A stretch of DNA of 64,000 nt, from positions 62,001-126,000 of the forward strand of contig JAUYTU010000020.1 of assembly GCA_030694975.1 (NCBI GenBank), written 5' to 3'. Source of the DNA: Erysipelotrichaceae bacterium. Lineage in GTDB: Bacteria; Bacillota_I; Bacilli_A; Erysipelotrichales; Erysipelotrichaceae. Positions 46,760 through 56,961 of the stretch are shown piece after piece. Every line of letters begins with the position of its first letter. The stretch's first letter is position 1. The notes beneath the pieces are model-generated. The model had not been told where the DNA came from. It made no database searches and saw nothing but the letters and a program-made list of their open reading frames with translations. Position numbers and translations under genes: made by a program.

Positions 46760-48373
46760 ATGCGGAGATGGCATTCTTTATTAGAAATCGTACAATTCCC
46801 ATTAAAAACCCTGTTCGTCTCTACCATTTTCATGGGTTTAGGCGGACTGTTGTTAAATCCAAACTTAGTTACAATCGTTTCGGTTGAGAACCGTTGGATT
46901 TTGACATTTGCAGAATTGTTACGTTATTTTGGTGGCATGATGATCATGCTTTTTCCTTTGTTGTTACTAATCAAGGCCTTATCCAAGCGATATGAAGACT
47001 CAGTGCCTGTATATATTGGTATCGTGGGCTATGTCGCTTTACATATTACCACAATGTTCTTCTCTTTGGGAGAATTACTGCCATCGGCTTATTATCCAGT
47101 ATTAGGAATTTCAGTAAATTTAACTGACATTTTTCTTCCGGGGAGTGGCGTGATTTATCCGATTCAAACGGGCATCTTATCGGCTATATACCTGATTAAT
47201 ATTACCCGATTCTGCTATCATCGCAGTCGTGTTGCTTCTGATCACGGGTTGTTGCCTTTTGTTGATAAAGATACCTGGGCGGCTATTGAAGTAATTTTCT
47301 TTAGCATTTTAGGAGGCATCGGAATCAGTTATTTATGGCCGTTTATTATGCAGATAACCGATTTTATTTTTAAGTTTATTGCCTCGGATATTACTAACCC
47401 CGTAAATCTATTCTTTTATGGTATTACTGAGCGGATTTTAAGTACAATAAGCTTGAGTCGTTTGATTCGGGAGCCGTTTTGGTTCGGGATTTTCGGAGGC
47501 TCCTGGATTGATGGTCTTGGAAATAATTTTGTGGGTGATGTGGCTGTTTGGACAGCACAAAGAGCCAATGGGGTGTATTCACTTGGGTTTGGCCGTCTGA
47601 TCACACCGTATTATGTACTCAATATATTCGCTGTACCAGCCTTCTTGATTGCTGCGTATCAGACATATACAGATAAAATCAATAAAAGAAGATACTTTTC
47701 GTTTTTACTCTTCGCGATTTTCTTATCCATACTATTTGGTACGTTATTGCCGGTAGAGATTTATATGCTGGTGGCTACACCCCTGTTATATGTAATCCAC
47801 CTTTTCACAACGGGTCTGCTATTTGCGACTTTTGAAGCGTTCAGCGTCTCGGTTGGTTATACTTACTCGGGTCTTGAGTTAGTTGCAACACCCGCCAGTC
47901 TGATCGATTTGGCTATATTTTGGCGAAATCCGGGTATGCAGCGTAGTTTGACTGTTATATTGATAGTCGGCATCTTAATGTTTGTATTCTATTATTTTAT
48001 CACCCGAACCTATTATCGACGGATTGCTGTGGATGCAATGAATATCGGGGTAAAAGCCGAGAAAGTACAGACTATCATACAAGCGTTTGGCGGTTTAGAT
48101 AATATTCGAATGGCACACTCTACACCCAACCGATTAACCATTTTGCCTTATGACAAAACGTTGGTCGACTTTAAGCGAGTCCATTTGGTCGGCCTTCATA
48201 AAATCGTTGAAACACGGGCAGGATATTCTATGGCGTTTGGCGCTTGTTCATTTATGCTTCGGAGTGATTTGGTGAAAATGATGCGAGATCAGCAACGGCA
48301 GTTACTCGATAATACGCAGGCTTTTGAAACCATTACCGATGAAATGTTGGCAAAAGCTGATCAAAAACCATGA
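46760..48373 (+). CDS. PTS glucose-family EIIC permease with degenerate EIIB domain
   Basis: 537 residues. N-terminal EIIC with about ten helices; REPFWFGIFGGSWIDGLGN aligns with the substrate-loop region of glucose/maltose EIIC. The last about 100 residues match an EIIB fold (IIQAFGGLDNIRMAHSTPNR), but the usual ACITRLR has become AHSTPNRLT near residue 451, so the phosphorylated Cys is missing. It may use an EIIB from another protein, act as sensor or facilitator, or be decaying. No EIIA is nearby. CGAGGTGAGTGT precedes ATG 46760. Confidence 0.8.
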   Translation: MRRWHSLLEIVQFPLKTLFVSTIFMGLGGLLLNPNLVTIVSVENRWILTFAELLRYFGGMMIMLFPLLLLIKALSKRYEDSVPVYIGIVGYVALHITTMFFSLGELLPSAYYPVLGISVNLTDIFLPGSGVIYPIQTGILSAIYLINITRFCYHRSRVASDHGLLPFVDKDTWAAIEVIFFSILGGIGISYLWPFIMQITDFIFKFIASDITNPVNLFFYGITERILSTISLSRLIREPFWFGIFGGSWIDGLGNNFVGDVAVWTAQRANGVYSLGFGRLITPYYVLNIFAVPAFLIAAYQTYTDKINKRRYFSFLLFAIFLSILFGTLLPVEIYMLVATPLLYVIHLFTTGLLFATFEAFSVSVGYTYSGLELVATPASLIDLAIFWRNPGMQRSLTVILIVGILMFVFYYFITRTYYRRIAVDAMNIGVKAEKVQTIIQAFGGLDNIRMAHSTPNRLTILPYDKTLVDFKRVHLVGLHKIVETRAGYSMAFGACSFMLRSDLVKMMRDQQRQLLDNTQAFETITDEMLAKADQKP

Positions 48374-48374
48374 T

Positions 48375-48396
48375 AGAGCGCTCATCGGAGTGCTCT
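48375..48396 (+). terminator. Terminator of the PTS-like gene
   Basis: Stem AGAGCGCT / AGTGCTCT (one G-T wobble) with a 6-base loop and T-run. Confidence 0.8.
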
Positions 48397-48403
48397 TTTT
48401 TTG

Positions 48404-48412
48404 TGTTATAAT
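48404..48412 (+). promoter_or_regulatory. Extended -10 promoter of the mutS operon
   Basis: TGT immediately before a perfect TATAAT (48407-48412), about 20 bp ahead of the mutS start; no clear -35. Confidence 0.5.
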
Positions 48413-48432
48413 AGGTACAATTGAGGTGGCTT

Positions 48433-50964
48433 ATGGAAAAATTGACCCCAATGATGAAGCAATATTTCGATGTTAAAAACAATTATCCAGACGCTTTGTT
48501 ATTCTATCGTCTGGGAGATTTTTATGAATTATTTTACGAAGATGCAAAACTCGTTTCTTTAGAGTGCGATTTAGTGTTGACTTCACGTGGCGCAGGTAAT
48601 GATCAGAAAGCGCCGATGTGCGGCGTACCTCATCATGCGGTAACACCATATATTCAGAAACTGATTGGCAGAGGCTATAAAGTTGCAATCGTTGAACAAT
48701 TGGAAGATCCGGCACTTGCCAAAGGTTTAGTGAAAAGAGATGTTATCCGCATAATCACGCCGGGTACAGTCATGGATGAGAATGCGGATGAAAAAAGTGA
48801 AGTTTACATCGCTGCAGTTGAAGATGATATTACGGGTTATGCGATTGCTGCTTGTGAAATGGCGAGTGGAAAAACAGTGGTTAGAAGAATCGAACATTCA
48901 CGATTTGAATTGATACAATATTGTCTTAGAAACAACATTCGGGAAATCGTCTTTCACAATTTGATCGGCGAACGTGTTTTAAAGCGCATTCGAGAAATCC
49001 CGAATCTGATGATTTCGTTCTGTGACGAATATCAAGCGGATGATTATTATCAACCGTTAATCGAGCACGTTCAACGCGAATCACTTCAAAAAGCATACGG
49101 ACGGTTGGTCAATTACTTACAGTCTACACAGTTTAAAACATTAACACATTTACAAAGAGTCGAAGTCGACGATGTACAAACATACTGTGAGTTGGACTTT
49201 TCAACAATAACCAATTTGGAATTAGTCTCTCCGCTTCGATCCAACGGTAAGAATCTGACATTATTCAGCTATCTGGATCAATGTAAAAGTACCATGGGCA
49301 GTCGACTGTTGAAAAGTTGGATTGAAAAACCGTTGACTCAGATATCAGAAATTCACTATCGACAACATCAAGTGAAAACATTAGTTGAGGATTTTTTGTT
49401 AAGGGATCAATTGATACAACACTGTAAAGGTATATATGACTTACAACGGATTTGTGCAAAAATTGCTTTTCGAAGTGCGATACCCCAAGACATGATGCGA
49501 CTCATGCGATCATTGCGACAGATTACACCTATGAAGGAGTTGCTGCTTACTGCGGATTCATTTGGTTGGGTGGATAAAATTGATCCGTTAGGGGAGCTGC
49601 TCACAATATTGGAAAATTGTTTAGCTGAAGAAGTTCCGATAACCGCAAAAGAGGGTGGTATATTCTTGGACGGATTTAACGAATTGTTGGATCATTACCG
49701 GGATGTTACAACGGGTGGAAATCGTTGGTTATTAGAATTTGAAAGCCGTGAGAAAGAGCGTACGGGAATCAGAAACCTGAAAGTCGGGTACAATCGCGTA
49801 TTTGGCTACTATATCGAAATATCCAAAGGCAATATGGGGCTGGTCAAAGATGAGTTTGGCTATATTCGCAAACAAACCCTGACCAACGGAGAACGTTATA
49901 TATGTGAAGAGTTGAAAAGCAAAGAAGATGAACTTTTACATGCTAAGGAAAGATCGATTCGACTCGAGGAAGAATTGTTTAATAAACTGACTACGGAAGT
50001 ATCAGCTTACTTACCCAAAATTCAAATTGTCGCTGCTTTTGCGGCAACCGTGGATGCATTAGTCGCACTTGCTCAGACCAGCAGTCAAAGTGGGTTTGTG
50101 CTGCCAACCTTTAGTGAAGAAAGAGCGATTCATATTGAGGAAAGTAAACATCCGCTGTTGGCTTCGTCTCAACTAAAACATGAGGTTGTTTCTAATTCAT
50201 TAGATATGAATATAGAAGACATCGTATTTGTTTTAACTGGTCCGAATATGGGCGGTAAAAGTACGTATATGAGACAAGTTGCTCTAGCAGCTATCATGGC
50301 GCAGATGGGGTGCTATGTCTTAGCTAAAAAAGCAGTTATGCCGGTTTTTGATCGTATATTTACACGAATGGGAGCAAGCGATGATATTTTAGGTGGGAAA
50401 TCAACGTTTATGGTTGAGATGAATGAGGCAAACACAGCGCTTCAGAAAGCAACCCCATCTTCTTTAATCTTGTTTGATGAAATCGGTCGAGGCACTTCAA
50501 CCTATGATGGAATGGCTTTGGCTCAGTCAATTATTGAATATATAGCGACGATTACAAAAGCAAAAACGATATTTTCTACGCACTATCATGAATTGACTGC
50601 GCTTGCGGATTCTTTGACAGGGGTAGTCAATGTTTTTGTTCAGGTATATGAAAAAGATGAAGAAATTACCTTTTTGTATCGAGTAAAAAGAGGCAAGGCG
50701 GATAAGTCTTATGGAATTAATGTGGCAAGGTTGGCGCATTTGCCGGATGCCGTCATTCATCGCGCCAAAGATTTGTTAAAGCAGCTCGAGAGTCGCCGGC
50801 GTGTTGTCCAACAATCCATGGATGTGGTTGAAATTGTTCATGTTCCTAAACATTTGGAGGAAATACAACGTATTTTGGATGCTATATCGATTGATACAAT
50901 TACACCTCTTCAAGCGTTGACTTTGCTTGATGAACTTAAAGAGAAGTCGAAAGGGGTGAAGTAA
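48433..50964 (+). CDS. mutS: DNA mismatch repair protein MutS
   Basis: 843 residues from ATG 48433 (GAGGTGG). Mismatch-binding FYRLGDFYELFYEDA near residue 26 with its Phe and Glu (wedge FYELF), connector and lever domains, and ATPase with Walker A TGPNMGGKSTYMRQ near residue 605 and LILFDEIGRGTSTYDG. It detects mismatches and loads MutL. Its stop overlaps the mutL start (TAATG). Confidence 0.98.
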   Translation: MEKLTPMMKQYFDVKNNYPDALLFYRLGDFYELFYEDAKLVSLECDLVLTSRGAGNDQKAPMCGVPHHAVTPYIQKLIGRGYKVAIVEQLEDPALAKGLVKRDVIRIITPGTVMDENADEKSEVYIAAVEDDITGYAIAACEMASGKTVVRRIEHSRFELIQYCLRNNIREIVFHNLIGERVLKRIREIPNLMISFCDEYQADDYYQPLIEHVQRESLQKAYGRLVNYLQSTQFKTLTHLQRVEVDDVQTYCELDFSTITNLELVSPLRSNGKNLTLFSYLDQCKSTMGSRLLKSWIEKPLTQISEIHYRQHQVKTLVEDFLLRDQLIQHCKGIYDLQRICAKIAFRSAIPQDMMRLMRSLRQITPMKELLLTADSFGWVDKIDPLGELLTILENCLAEEVPITAKEGGIFLDGFNELLDHYRDVTTGGNRWLLEFESREKERTGIRNLKVGYNRVFGYYIEISKGNMGLVKDEFGYIRKQTLTNGERYICEELKSKEDELLHAKERSIRLEEELFNKLTTEVSAYLPKIQIVAAFAATVDALVALAQTSSQSGFVLPTFSEERAIHIEESKHPLLASSQLKHEVVSNSLDMNIEDIVFVLTGPNMGGKSTYMRQVALAAIMAQMGCYVLAKKAVMPVFDRIFTRMGASDDILGGKSTFMVEMNEANTALQKATPSSLILFDEIGRGTSTYDGMALAQSIIEYIATITKAKTIFSTHYHELTALADSLTGVVNVFVQVYEKDEEITFLYRVKRGKADKSYGINVARLAHLPDAVIHRAKDLLKQLESRRRVVQQSMDVVEIVHVPKHLEEIQRILDAISIDTITPLQALTLLDELKEKSKGVK

Positions 50965-52703
50965 TGGGTATCATATTAAAACTGGATGATCATCTTACCA
51001 ATATGATTGCGGCGGGTGAAGTTGTTGAGCGTCCAATGGGTGTAGTGAAAGAATTGGTTGAAAATGCCATTGATGCTAAGGCCACACGAATTGAAATTTC
51101 TGTAACTGAAGGTGGATTACAATCAATTGTGGTCAGTGATAACGGTTTGGGGATGGATCCGCAAGATGCCAGCCGTGCATTTGAACGTCATTCAACCAGT
51201 AAAATCAAGCAATCGCAAGACTTGTGGACGATTTCAACATTGGGTTTCCGCGGGGAAGCATTACCATCGATTGCTTCGGTTTCTCGTGTCGTATGTATGA
51301 CGAATAATGGTGAAGCCGCAACGCGGGTCGAGATTCATTTTGGCAAGTTGGTCAGTGTAACGCCGTATGCATGTGCTTCAGGCACACATATTTCGGTTGA
51401 GGGTTTATTTTTAAAAACGCCGGCACGATTGAAACATATGAAAAGTGTTCAGTATGAAACTGCGATGATTGTTGATGTTGTGGAGAAGTTCACGTTATGT
51501 TATCCGGATATTGCGTTTGTTCTGACGTGCGATCAAAAATCGGTCGTTATGACCAATGGCAGTGGCTCGCTGAAAGAAGTTATATATCGTAAGTATGGCA
51601 GTGAAATCGCCAGAAATGTAGTCGAATTTTCAAAGACAAGTTACGACTTCTCTTTGTCGGGAGCCATTGTTTTACCTCACGTTTCACGTTCGTCCCGAAA
51701 TGACATGATTTTGTTTGCTAATCGGCGTCTGATTCGTTCCATTCGACTTCAACGTGCGATTATGCAGGCTTTTAAATATTATTTGCCAGATGATCGTTAT
51801 CCCATCGTCATATTGAATGTAAATATGGATCATCAACTGGTTGATGTGAATGTTCATCCGTCAAAATGGGAAATTCGTCTATCAAAAGAACAGCAGGCTG
51901 AATTGTTCATTACGGAAACGATTGAGGAATTATTGAAAGTACATATGAATGTGGCGTTGGCACGTGAGCAAGTTTTCCGCCCGACGGTAACGGAGATCAT
52001 TTCATTATTTCCGACTGTGAACGAAACGCCGGTGGTAATGATTAAGGAAGATGAAAATCACTATGATTCTGATTCGTTGGATGAGGAAAAGAGTTCGAAT
52101 GTACAGAACTCAAATCCAACGTTCAATGTATTTTCTGAAATGATCGCACTGGCGCAACTCCACCAAAAGTATATTTTAGCTCAAGGGGAGGCAGGACTCT
52201 ATATATTGGATCAGCACGCTGCGATGGAACGAATTCGTTATGAACATTTTCAAAAACAGTTGTTGCATGGTGATCAAAGCATGCAACCGCTACTTCTGCC
52301 AGTGATTATTGAGGGTAGAAAAAAGTCGCAAATGCGTTTTGACGAGCTGGTCAGGATGTTATCGACTGTTAAAATTGAGGTGGAATTATTTTCTGACTCA
52401 CAGTTTATCATCCGTCAGCTCCCGGTTTGGATGAGTGAAATTGATGCACAAGCAGCCATCGAGGATCTGTTCGAGTCATTTGAAAATGATGTTTGGCAAG
52501 ATGAAGAGTCTTTACGTAAGGCTGCAATTGCCTCGTTGGCTTGTCATAGTTCTGTTCGGTTCAATCAAAACTTAAGTGTCGAGCAGATGCAAACGATTAT
52601 TGACGGATTAGGTCACTGTCAACAGCCGTATCATTGTCCCCATGGTCGTCCGACCTTTGTTTTAATTGATGCGAACCGACTTTTGAAGGAGTTTAATCGA
52701 TGA
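50964..52703 (+). CDS. mutL: DNA mismatch repair protein MutL
   Basis: 579 residues. GHKL ATPase with IAAGEVVERPMGVVKELVENAIDA and GFRGEALPSIASVS. The endonuclease motif DQHAAMERIRYE near residue 417 (DQHAxxExxxxE) shows that this MutL nicks DNA itself, as expected where MutH is absent. CPHGRPTF at the end belongs to the zinc site. It overlaps mutS and miaA. Confidence 0.98.
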   Translation: MGIILKLDDHLTNMIAAGEVVERPMGVVKELVENAIDAKATRIEISVTEGGLQSIVVSDNGLGMDPQDASRAFERHSTSKIKQSQDLWTISTLGFRGEALPSIASVSRVVCMTNNGEAATRVEIHFGKLVSVTPYACASGTHISVEGLFLKTPARLKHMKSVQYETAMIVDVVEKFTLCYPDIAFVLTCDQKSVVMTNGSGSLKEVIYRKYGSEIARNVVEFSKTSYDFSLSGAIVLPHVSRSSRNDMILFANRRLIRSIRLQRAIMQAFKYYLPDDRYPIVILNVNMDHQLVDVNVHPSKWEIRLSKEQQAELFITETIEELLKVHMNVALAREQVFRPTVTEIISLFPTVNETPVVMIKEDENHYDSDSLDEEKSSNVQNSNPTFNVFSEMIALAQLHQKYILAQGEAGLYILDQHAAMERIRYEHFQKQLLHGDQSMQPLLLPVIIEGRKKSQMRFDELVRMLSTVKIEVELFSDSQFIIRQLPVWMSEIDAQAAIEDLFESFENDVWQDEESLRKAAIASLACHSSVRFNQNLSVEQMQTIIDGLGHCQQPYHCPHGRPTFVLIDANRLLKEFNR

Positions 52704-53602
52704 AGAAGGTGTTGGTCGTTGCCGGGGTAACCGGCGTCGGTAAAAGTGCTTTCGGAGTTGAATTGGCGAAACTTTTCAATGGGGAGATTATTAGCGGTGA
52801 CTCTGTTGCTTTATATAAAGAGTTGACAATTGGCAGCGCAAAAATCCATTCAGATGAGATGGATAATATTAATCATCACGGAATCAATCTTCTGACGTTA
52901 AAGGATACGTTTAATGTGCGTGATTTTCAGAAATATGGCCGAGAGAAAATTGATGAAATCATTGAACGTGGTAAACTTCCGATTATTGTGGGCGGTACCG
53001 GGCTGTATATCCGAGCGCTACTGTATGATTATGAATTTCAAGATGAGCAGGAAGTTGATCTTGATTGGATGGAAACATTGTCAAACGATGAATTACATCA
53101 AGAGTTAAGCATCGTTGATCCCCAACAAGCGGCCTTGATTCACAAAAATAACCGAAAACGTGTAATTCGGGCACTCTCGATTACCAAATCCAGTCAAAAG
53201 AGTAAGACTGAACTTATTTCAGAACAGTCACATTCGTTGGTTTACGATGCATTCATACTGTCTTGCATGATGCCAAGAGAACATTTATATGAGCGACTAA
53301 ATCTTCGGGTTGAGAAAATGATGGAAGCGGGGTTGCTTGAAGAGGTCAGACAGGCAATAACTATTGCCGGATGGGATCATCCTGCGATGGCTGCGATTGG
53401 ATATAAAGAGTTTAAGTCCTTTTTTGAGGGTGATAGTGATTTAGGAACTGCCGTTGGCTTGGTCAAACGCAATACACGCAGATTTGCGAAGCGCCAGATC
53501 ACGTGGTTTAAACACCAAATGTCTTGTCGTTGGGTGGATATGAGTAATGAAAATGATGTGAGTCAAACAATAGAAGAGGTAGATGTATGGATGAGTCGTT
53601 AG
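52700..53602 (+). CDS. miaA: tRNA dimethylallyltransferase MiaA
   Basis: 300 residues. P-loop VAGVTGVGKSAFGVEL, SGDSVALYKELTIGSAK (the usual DSMQVY region is varied), VGGTGLYIRALLYD, and the KRNTRRFAKRQITWFK C-terminal motif. It adds the isoprenyl group to A37 of UNN-reading tRNAs; DMAPP would come from the MEP pathway to which ispF (63441) belongs. ATGA overlap with mutL. Confidence 0.96.
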   Translation: MKKVLVVAGVTGVGKSAFGVELAKLFNGEIISGDSVALYKELTIGSAKIHSDEMDNINHHGINLLTLKDTFNVRDFQKYGREKIDEIIERGKLPIIVGGTGLYIRALLYDYEFQDEQEVDLDWMETLSNDELHQELSIVDPQQAALIHKNNRKRVIRALSITKSSQKSKTELISEQSHSLVYDAFILSCMMPREHLYERLNLRVEKMMEAGLLEEVRQAITIAGWDHPAMAAIGYKEFKSFFEGDSDLGTAVGLVKRNTRRFAKRQITWFKHQMSCRWVDMSNENDVSQTIEEVDVWMSR

Positions 53603-54312
53603 CAAGGATTCGTTTGTTAATTGGAGATGAAAACACAAAGTTCATATCTGAAAAATGTGTGATGGTCGTTGGTTTGGGCGGTGTAGGTGCTATTGCCGCA
53701 GAATCTTTGGCTCGTTTTGGCATCGGAAAGTTGATTCTGATCGATCATGATGTTGTGGTCAATAGTAATCTGAATCGTCAGATGCATGCCACATTGGAAA
53801 CAGTTGGAATGAAAAAAGTGGATGCAATGATTAATAGGATTCATTCAATCAAGTCGGACTGTAAATTGGTTGGGTTGGATTTGTTTGTATCCAAGGAATC
53901 ACTGGATTTAATGTTTGAACATAACGTAGATTATGTCATCGATGCGATTGATACCGTTGGGAGTAAATGTGATCTGATTGAACATTGTCAAAAGAATGAA
54001 ATCAAAATAATCAGTAGTTTGGGAATGAGCAATCAGATGGATCCTACTCAGGTAAAAATCGTGCGATTAAAGGATACCTTTGAAGATCCGCTTGCGAAAG
54101 TAGTGCGTTATCAGATACGTAAGCGAGGTCTTAGTGATAAAATAGATGTAGCTTTCTCAGAGGAGAAACCCATCAGACAAACGGTAGAACTTAATGACAG
54201 TGAAGTCCGTAAGGTACGGATGCCACCGGCCAGTTCGCCTTTTGTACCCAATGCGGCAGGGTTAGCTTGTGCGTCCTTTGTAATCAGAAAGCTATTGGAG
54301 GAAACAATATGA
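53587..54312 (+). CDS. tcdA: tRNA threonylcarbamoyladenosine dehydratase TcdA (ThiF/E1-like)
   Basis: 241 residues. Adenylating E1 fold with MVVGLGGVGAIAAESLARFG near residue 21 and LIDHDVVVNSNLNRQMHA. TcdA cyclises t6A37 to ct6A in tRNAs reading ANN codons. The MPPASSPFVPNAAGL end matches TcdA/YgdL. Overlaps miaA by 16 bp and msrA by ATGA. Confidence 0.92.
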   Translation: MDESLARIRLLIGDENTKFISEKCVMVVGLGGVGAIAAESLARFGIGKLILIDHDVVVNSNLNRQMHATLETVGMKKVDAMINRIHSIKSDCKLVGLDLFVSKESLDLMFEHNVDYVIDAIDTVGSKCDLIEHCQKNEIKIISSLGMSNQMDPTQVKIVRLKDTFEDPLAKVVRYQIRKRGLSDKIDVAFSEEKPIRQTVELNDSEVRKVRMPPASSPFVPNAAGLACASFVIRKLLEETI

Positions 54313-54815
54313 AAGAAATCGTGTTAGGTGGCGGATGTTTCTGGGGAGTCCAGGAGTATTACCGTCGTACCAAAGGAATCTTAGAAAGTAAAGTCGGTTA
54401 TGCACAAGGGTCCAAAGATAACCCAAGTTATCAGGAAGTGTGCACAGGAATGACGCATCACGCTGAAGTTGTTTATTTACAATACGATGAAACCGTCATC
54501 GAATTGCCAAAAATACTTGAACATCTGTTTCGGATGATTGATCCGACTTCATTGAATAAGCAAGGTGGGGATATTGGAACTCAATATCGTACCGGTGTGT
54601 ATTTTGTGGATGATGCGGATGAGGTAGTGGTTCGTGATTATTTGGCTGAGCAACAACCGAAGTATAAAAAGCCAATCGTTGTGGAAGTATCCAAATTGAT
54701 GAAGTTTTACAATGCAGAGGATTATCATCAGCTGTATCTGGTTAAAAATCCGACCGGTTACTGCCATATTAATATGGGATTATTGAAACCAGAAGAGCGA
54801 AAAGATGTATTCTAG
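54309..54815 (+). CDS. msrA: Peptide methionine-S-oxide reductase MsrA
   Basis: 168 residues from ATG 54309 (GGAGGAAACA). The catalytic site GGGCFWGVQEYY near residue 10 is intact, as is GDIGTQYRTGVYF. It reduces the S-epimer of methionine sulfoxide in proteins. No msrB domain is fused. Last gene of mutS-mutL-miaA-tcdA-msrA. Confidence 0.96.
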   Translation: MKEIVLGGGCFWGVQEYYRRTKGILESKVGYAQGSKDNPSYQEVCTGMTHHAEVVYLQYDETVIELPKILEHLFRMIDPTSLNKQGGDIGTQYRTGVYFVDDADEVVVRDYLAEQQPKYKKPIVVEVSKLMKFYNAEDYHQLYLVKNPTGYCHINMGLLKPEERKDVF

Positions 54816-54829
54816 CAGCGAAAGCTGCT
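54814..54829 (+). terminator. Terminator of the mutS-msrA operon
   Basis: 6-bp stem AGCAGC / GCTGCT with GAAA loop and six T; overlaps the msrA stop. Confidence 0.82.
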
Positions 54830-54879
54830 TTTTTGTTGGAGAAAAGCAAATCACATCGTATAAGTTAAGGGGTGATTGA

Positions 54880-55749
54880 ATGCTAGAAATAGAAAGACTG
54901 ACAAAACTGTTTTCGTTGAATAGTGGTTGTGATAACGTTTCGCTAATGTGCAGAAAAGGCGAGATTCATGGTGTATTGGGTAGAAACGGCAGTGGTAAAA
55001 CGACGTTATTTCGTTGTTTACTCAAATTAATACCTTGTGACGATGGTGAGGTGAGGCTTGATAGTTCAATGCCTGCGATTCGTCAATATGGATATCTTCC
55101 GGAAGAGAGAAGTGTAATTTCTGATTTGCGCGTTACTGAGATGATTGACTTTTTTGCTTCATTGAAACAGATGAGTAAAAATGAGAAAAAAGATGAAAAA
55201 GCGGTGTGGCTACGGAAATTGGAATGTGAACATTTGGAGTTTAAGAGATTACGAGAATGTTCAAAGGGAAATCAACAGAAGGTACAATTGATTTGTTCGC
55301 TCATTCATCGTCCGGATGTTTTGATTCTGGATGAACCGCTGACTGGATTGGATGTTTCAAATGTCCGATTGTTTAAGCAGGTGATTGCTGATTATGCTCA
55401 TCGTGATAAAATCGTTTTGTTGTCCAGTCATCAGTACGAAGAAATCGAACCTCTTTGCGATTATCTGACAGTACTAGATAAGTCCAAAGTAATCCTTCAA
55501 GGGAAACTGCGAGATATAAAAAGGAATCATCCGACCAAGACGGTGTCAGTAAGTGAAGATGCTCATATGATTTATGCATTGCAAAAGGGGGTCGTCGATG
55601 TTCGTCAAGAAGGGAATACGACGAAGTATATATGCAAAAATGAGTCCGATGCGCTTAACATTGCGACTTTAGCCCTGAAGAATCGAGATGGCAGGACAAT
55701 TAAGGTGGAGTCACTGACTCTTAAAGAATTGGTAGGTGATCAACATTGA
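54880..55749 (+). CDS. ABC transporter ATP-binding protein (NatA-like)
   Basis: 289 residues. Walker A LGRNGSGKTTLFR near residue 34, signature variant CSKGNQQKVQLI near 128, Walker B VLILDEPLTGLDVSN, H-loop LLSSHQYEEIEPLCD. This signature and the short regulatory tail resemble NatA-type exporters. Start ATG 54880 behind AAGGGGTGATTG. It overlaps the permease gene by 4 bp. Confidence 0.9.
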   Translation: MLEIERLTKLFSLNSGCDNVSLMCRKGEIHGVLGRNGSGKTTLFRCLLKLIPCDDGEVRLDSSMPAIRQYGYLPEERSVISDLRVTEMIDFFASLKQMSKNEKKDEKAVWLRKLECEHLEFKRLRECSKGNQQKVQLICSLIHRPDVLILDEPLTGLDVSNVRLFKQVIADYAHRDKIVLLSSHQYEEIEPLCDYLTVLDKSKVILQGKLRDIKRNHPTKTVSVSEDAHMIYALQKGVVDVRQEGNTTKYICKNESDALNIATLALKNRDGRTIKVESLTLKELVGDQH

Positions 55750-56939
55750 AAGCATTGATAGCTTTTTCGTTGAATCGGCGCTTGAATAATCCGGTGTCAT
55801 GGATGTTATTTGCCTTTAGTTTCATCCTGTTCGGAGTGGTCTTGTTCGCTGACATTTTACTCGTTTCATTGGCTCCTGCACTCGTAGTGCCACGTTCAAT
55901 TCACATGAATTGGCAGATGCTCGAGGTAGTAGGTGAATACTTACCTGCTAACTTCATATATCAGTCAGATCTGATGAAGGCAGATATTCAGATTCAATTA
56001 AAGGATGATGGATATTTAGTTGTTGGACATATTAGTGTTGAGGATAAGCAATTTATTGATCACTTAATTCATGGCTATCACAGAATTTCGATGGTAGAGA
56101 AAATGCCCGATCATTTGGTTTCTTTGCTTGATCAAGTGATGATTGCAAATATTGAGTGGGAGAATATCGTTGAAGAGCCACGTAATCATTTAGGGTTTAT
56201 GGTTATTACATCGATTTACTTCATGTTGTTGAGTTTTTCGACGGCGGTTGCCAATGAAGTTGTTAATGAGAAAACTTCAAATGTCATTGAGGTCATTCTT
56301 ACTTCAGTAAGCCATAAAGAGCATTATTACAGTAAGCTTTTGATTGGTTGGTTCACGATGTTATCTCAGTTGGTGATTCATGGTTTTGGTCTGATCTTTT
56401 GGTTGATGGTTCGCGTTGCGTTTGATAGTGGAGGGGGTTTGCTAGAGCTGCTTTACCGATGGCAATGGATATTGGTTCAATATCAATCCATCGAAGAATG
56501 GTTACATTCGTACAATATTGGAATAACGGAAATAAGCACGGTTATTCTGTGTGCGATCTTTTTGATGCTGGGGATATTGCTTGTTCAGTTGTTAATGGTT
56601 CTGGTTTCGGTTCATATAAACAGCATTGAAGAAGCTGCAGCAATTCAAGGTCCGTTCTATTTGGGGATGCTTATCGTATATTACATGGCTATTTTTATAA
56701 ACTCATCTGAACAACTAAATCAAGGATGGGGTTACCTATTTTCATATACACCAATCCTATCGATGTTGTTTATGCCATCGAGATTACTAAGCACAAATGT
56801 CACGATTTCCGAGTTAGTTTTATCATTAGGGATAGCCCTTTTAACACTTATAATATTCTTAATTCTAGGGGAAGATTACTATCGTAAGAACTTACTTAAA
56901 GGCAGTACGAAGAGCACATTTGTGAAAAATGAAGTATAA
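55746..56939 (+). CDS. ABC-2 type permease (NatB-like)
   Basis: 397 residues starting with TTG 55746 (TAGGTGATC upstream). One N-terminal membrane helix, an extracytoplasmic domain of about 130 residues, then five to six helices. VANEVVNEKTSNVIEVILTSV is the conserved NatB/ABC-2 amphipathic segment. With the ATPase it would form an exporter of unknown substrate; NatAB exports sodium. Confidence 0.86.
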   Translation: MKALIAFSLNRRLNNPVSWMLFAFSFILFGVVLFADILLVSLAPALVVPRSIHMNWQMLEVVGEYLPANFIYQSDLMKADIQIQLKDDGYLVVGHISVEDKQFIDHLIHGYHRISMVEKMPDHLVSLLDQVMIANIEWENIVEEPRNHLGFMVITSIYFMLLSFSTAVANEVVNEKTSNVIEVILTSVSHKEHYYSKLLIGWFTMLSQLVIHGFGLIFWLMVRVAFDSGGGLLELLYRWQWILVQYQSIEEWLHSYNIGITEISTVILCAIFLMLGILLVQLLMVLVSVHINSIEEAAAIQGPFYLGMLIVYYMAIFINSSEQLNQGWGYLFSYTPILSMLFMPSRLLSTNVTISELVLSLGIALLTLIIFLILGEDYYRKNLLKGSTKSTFVKNEV

Positions 56940-56961
56940 TGTTCACAATATAATATAATAA

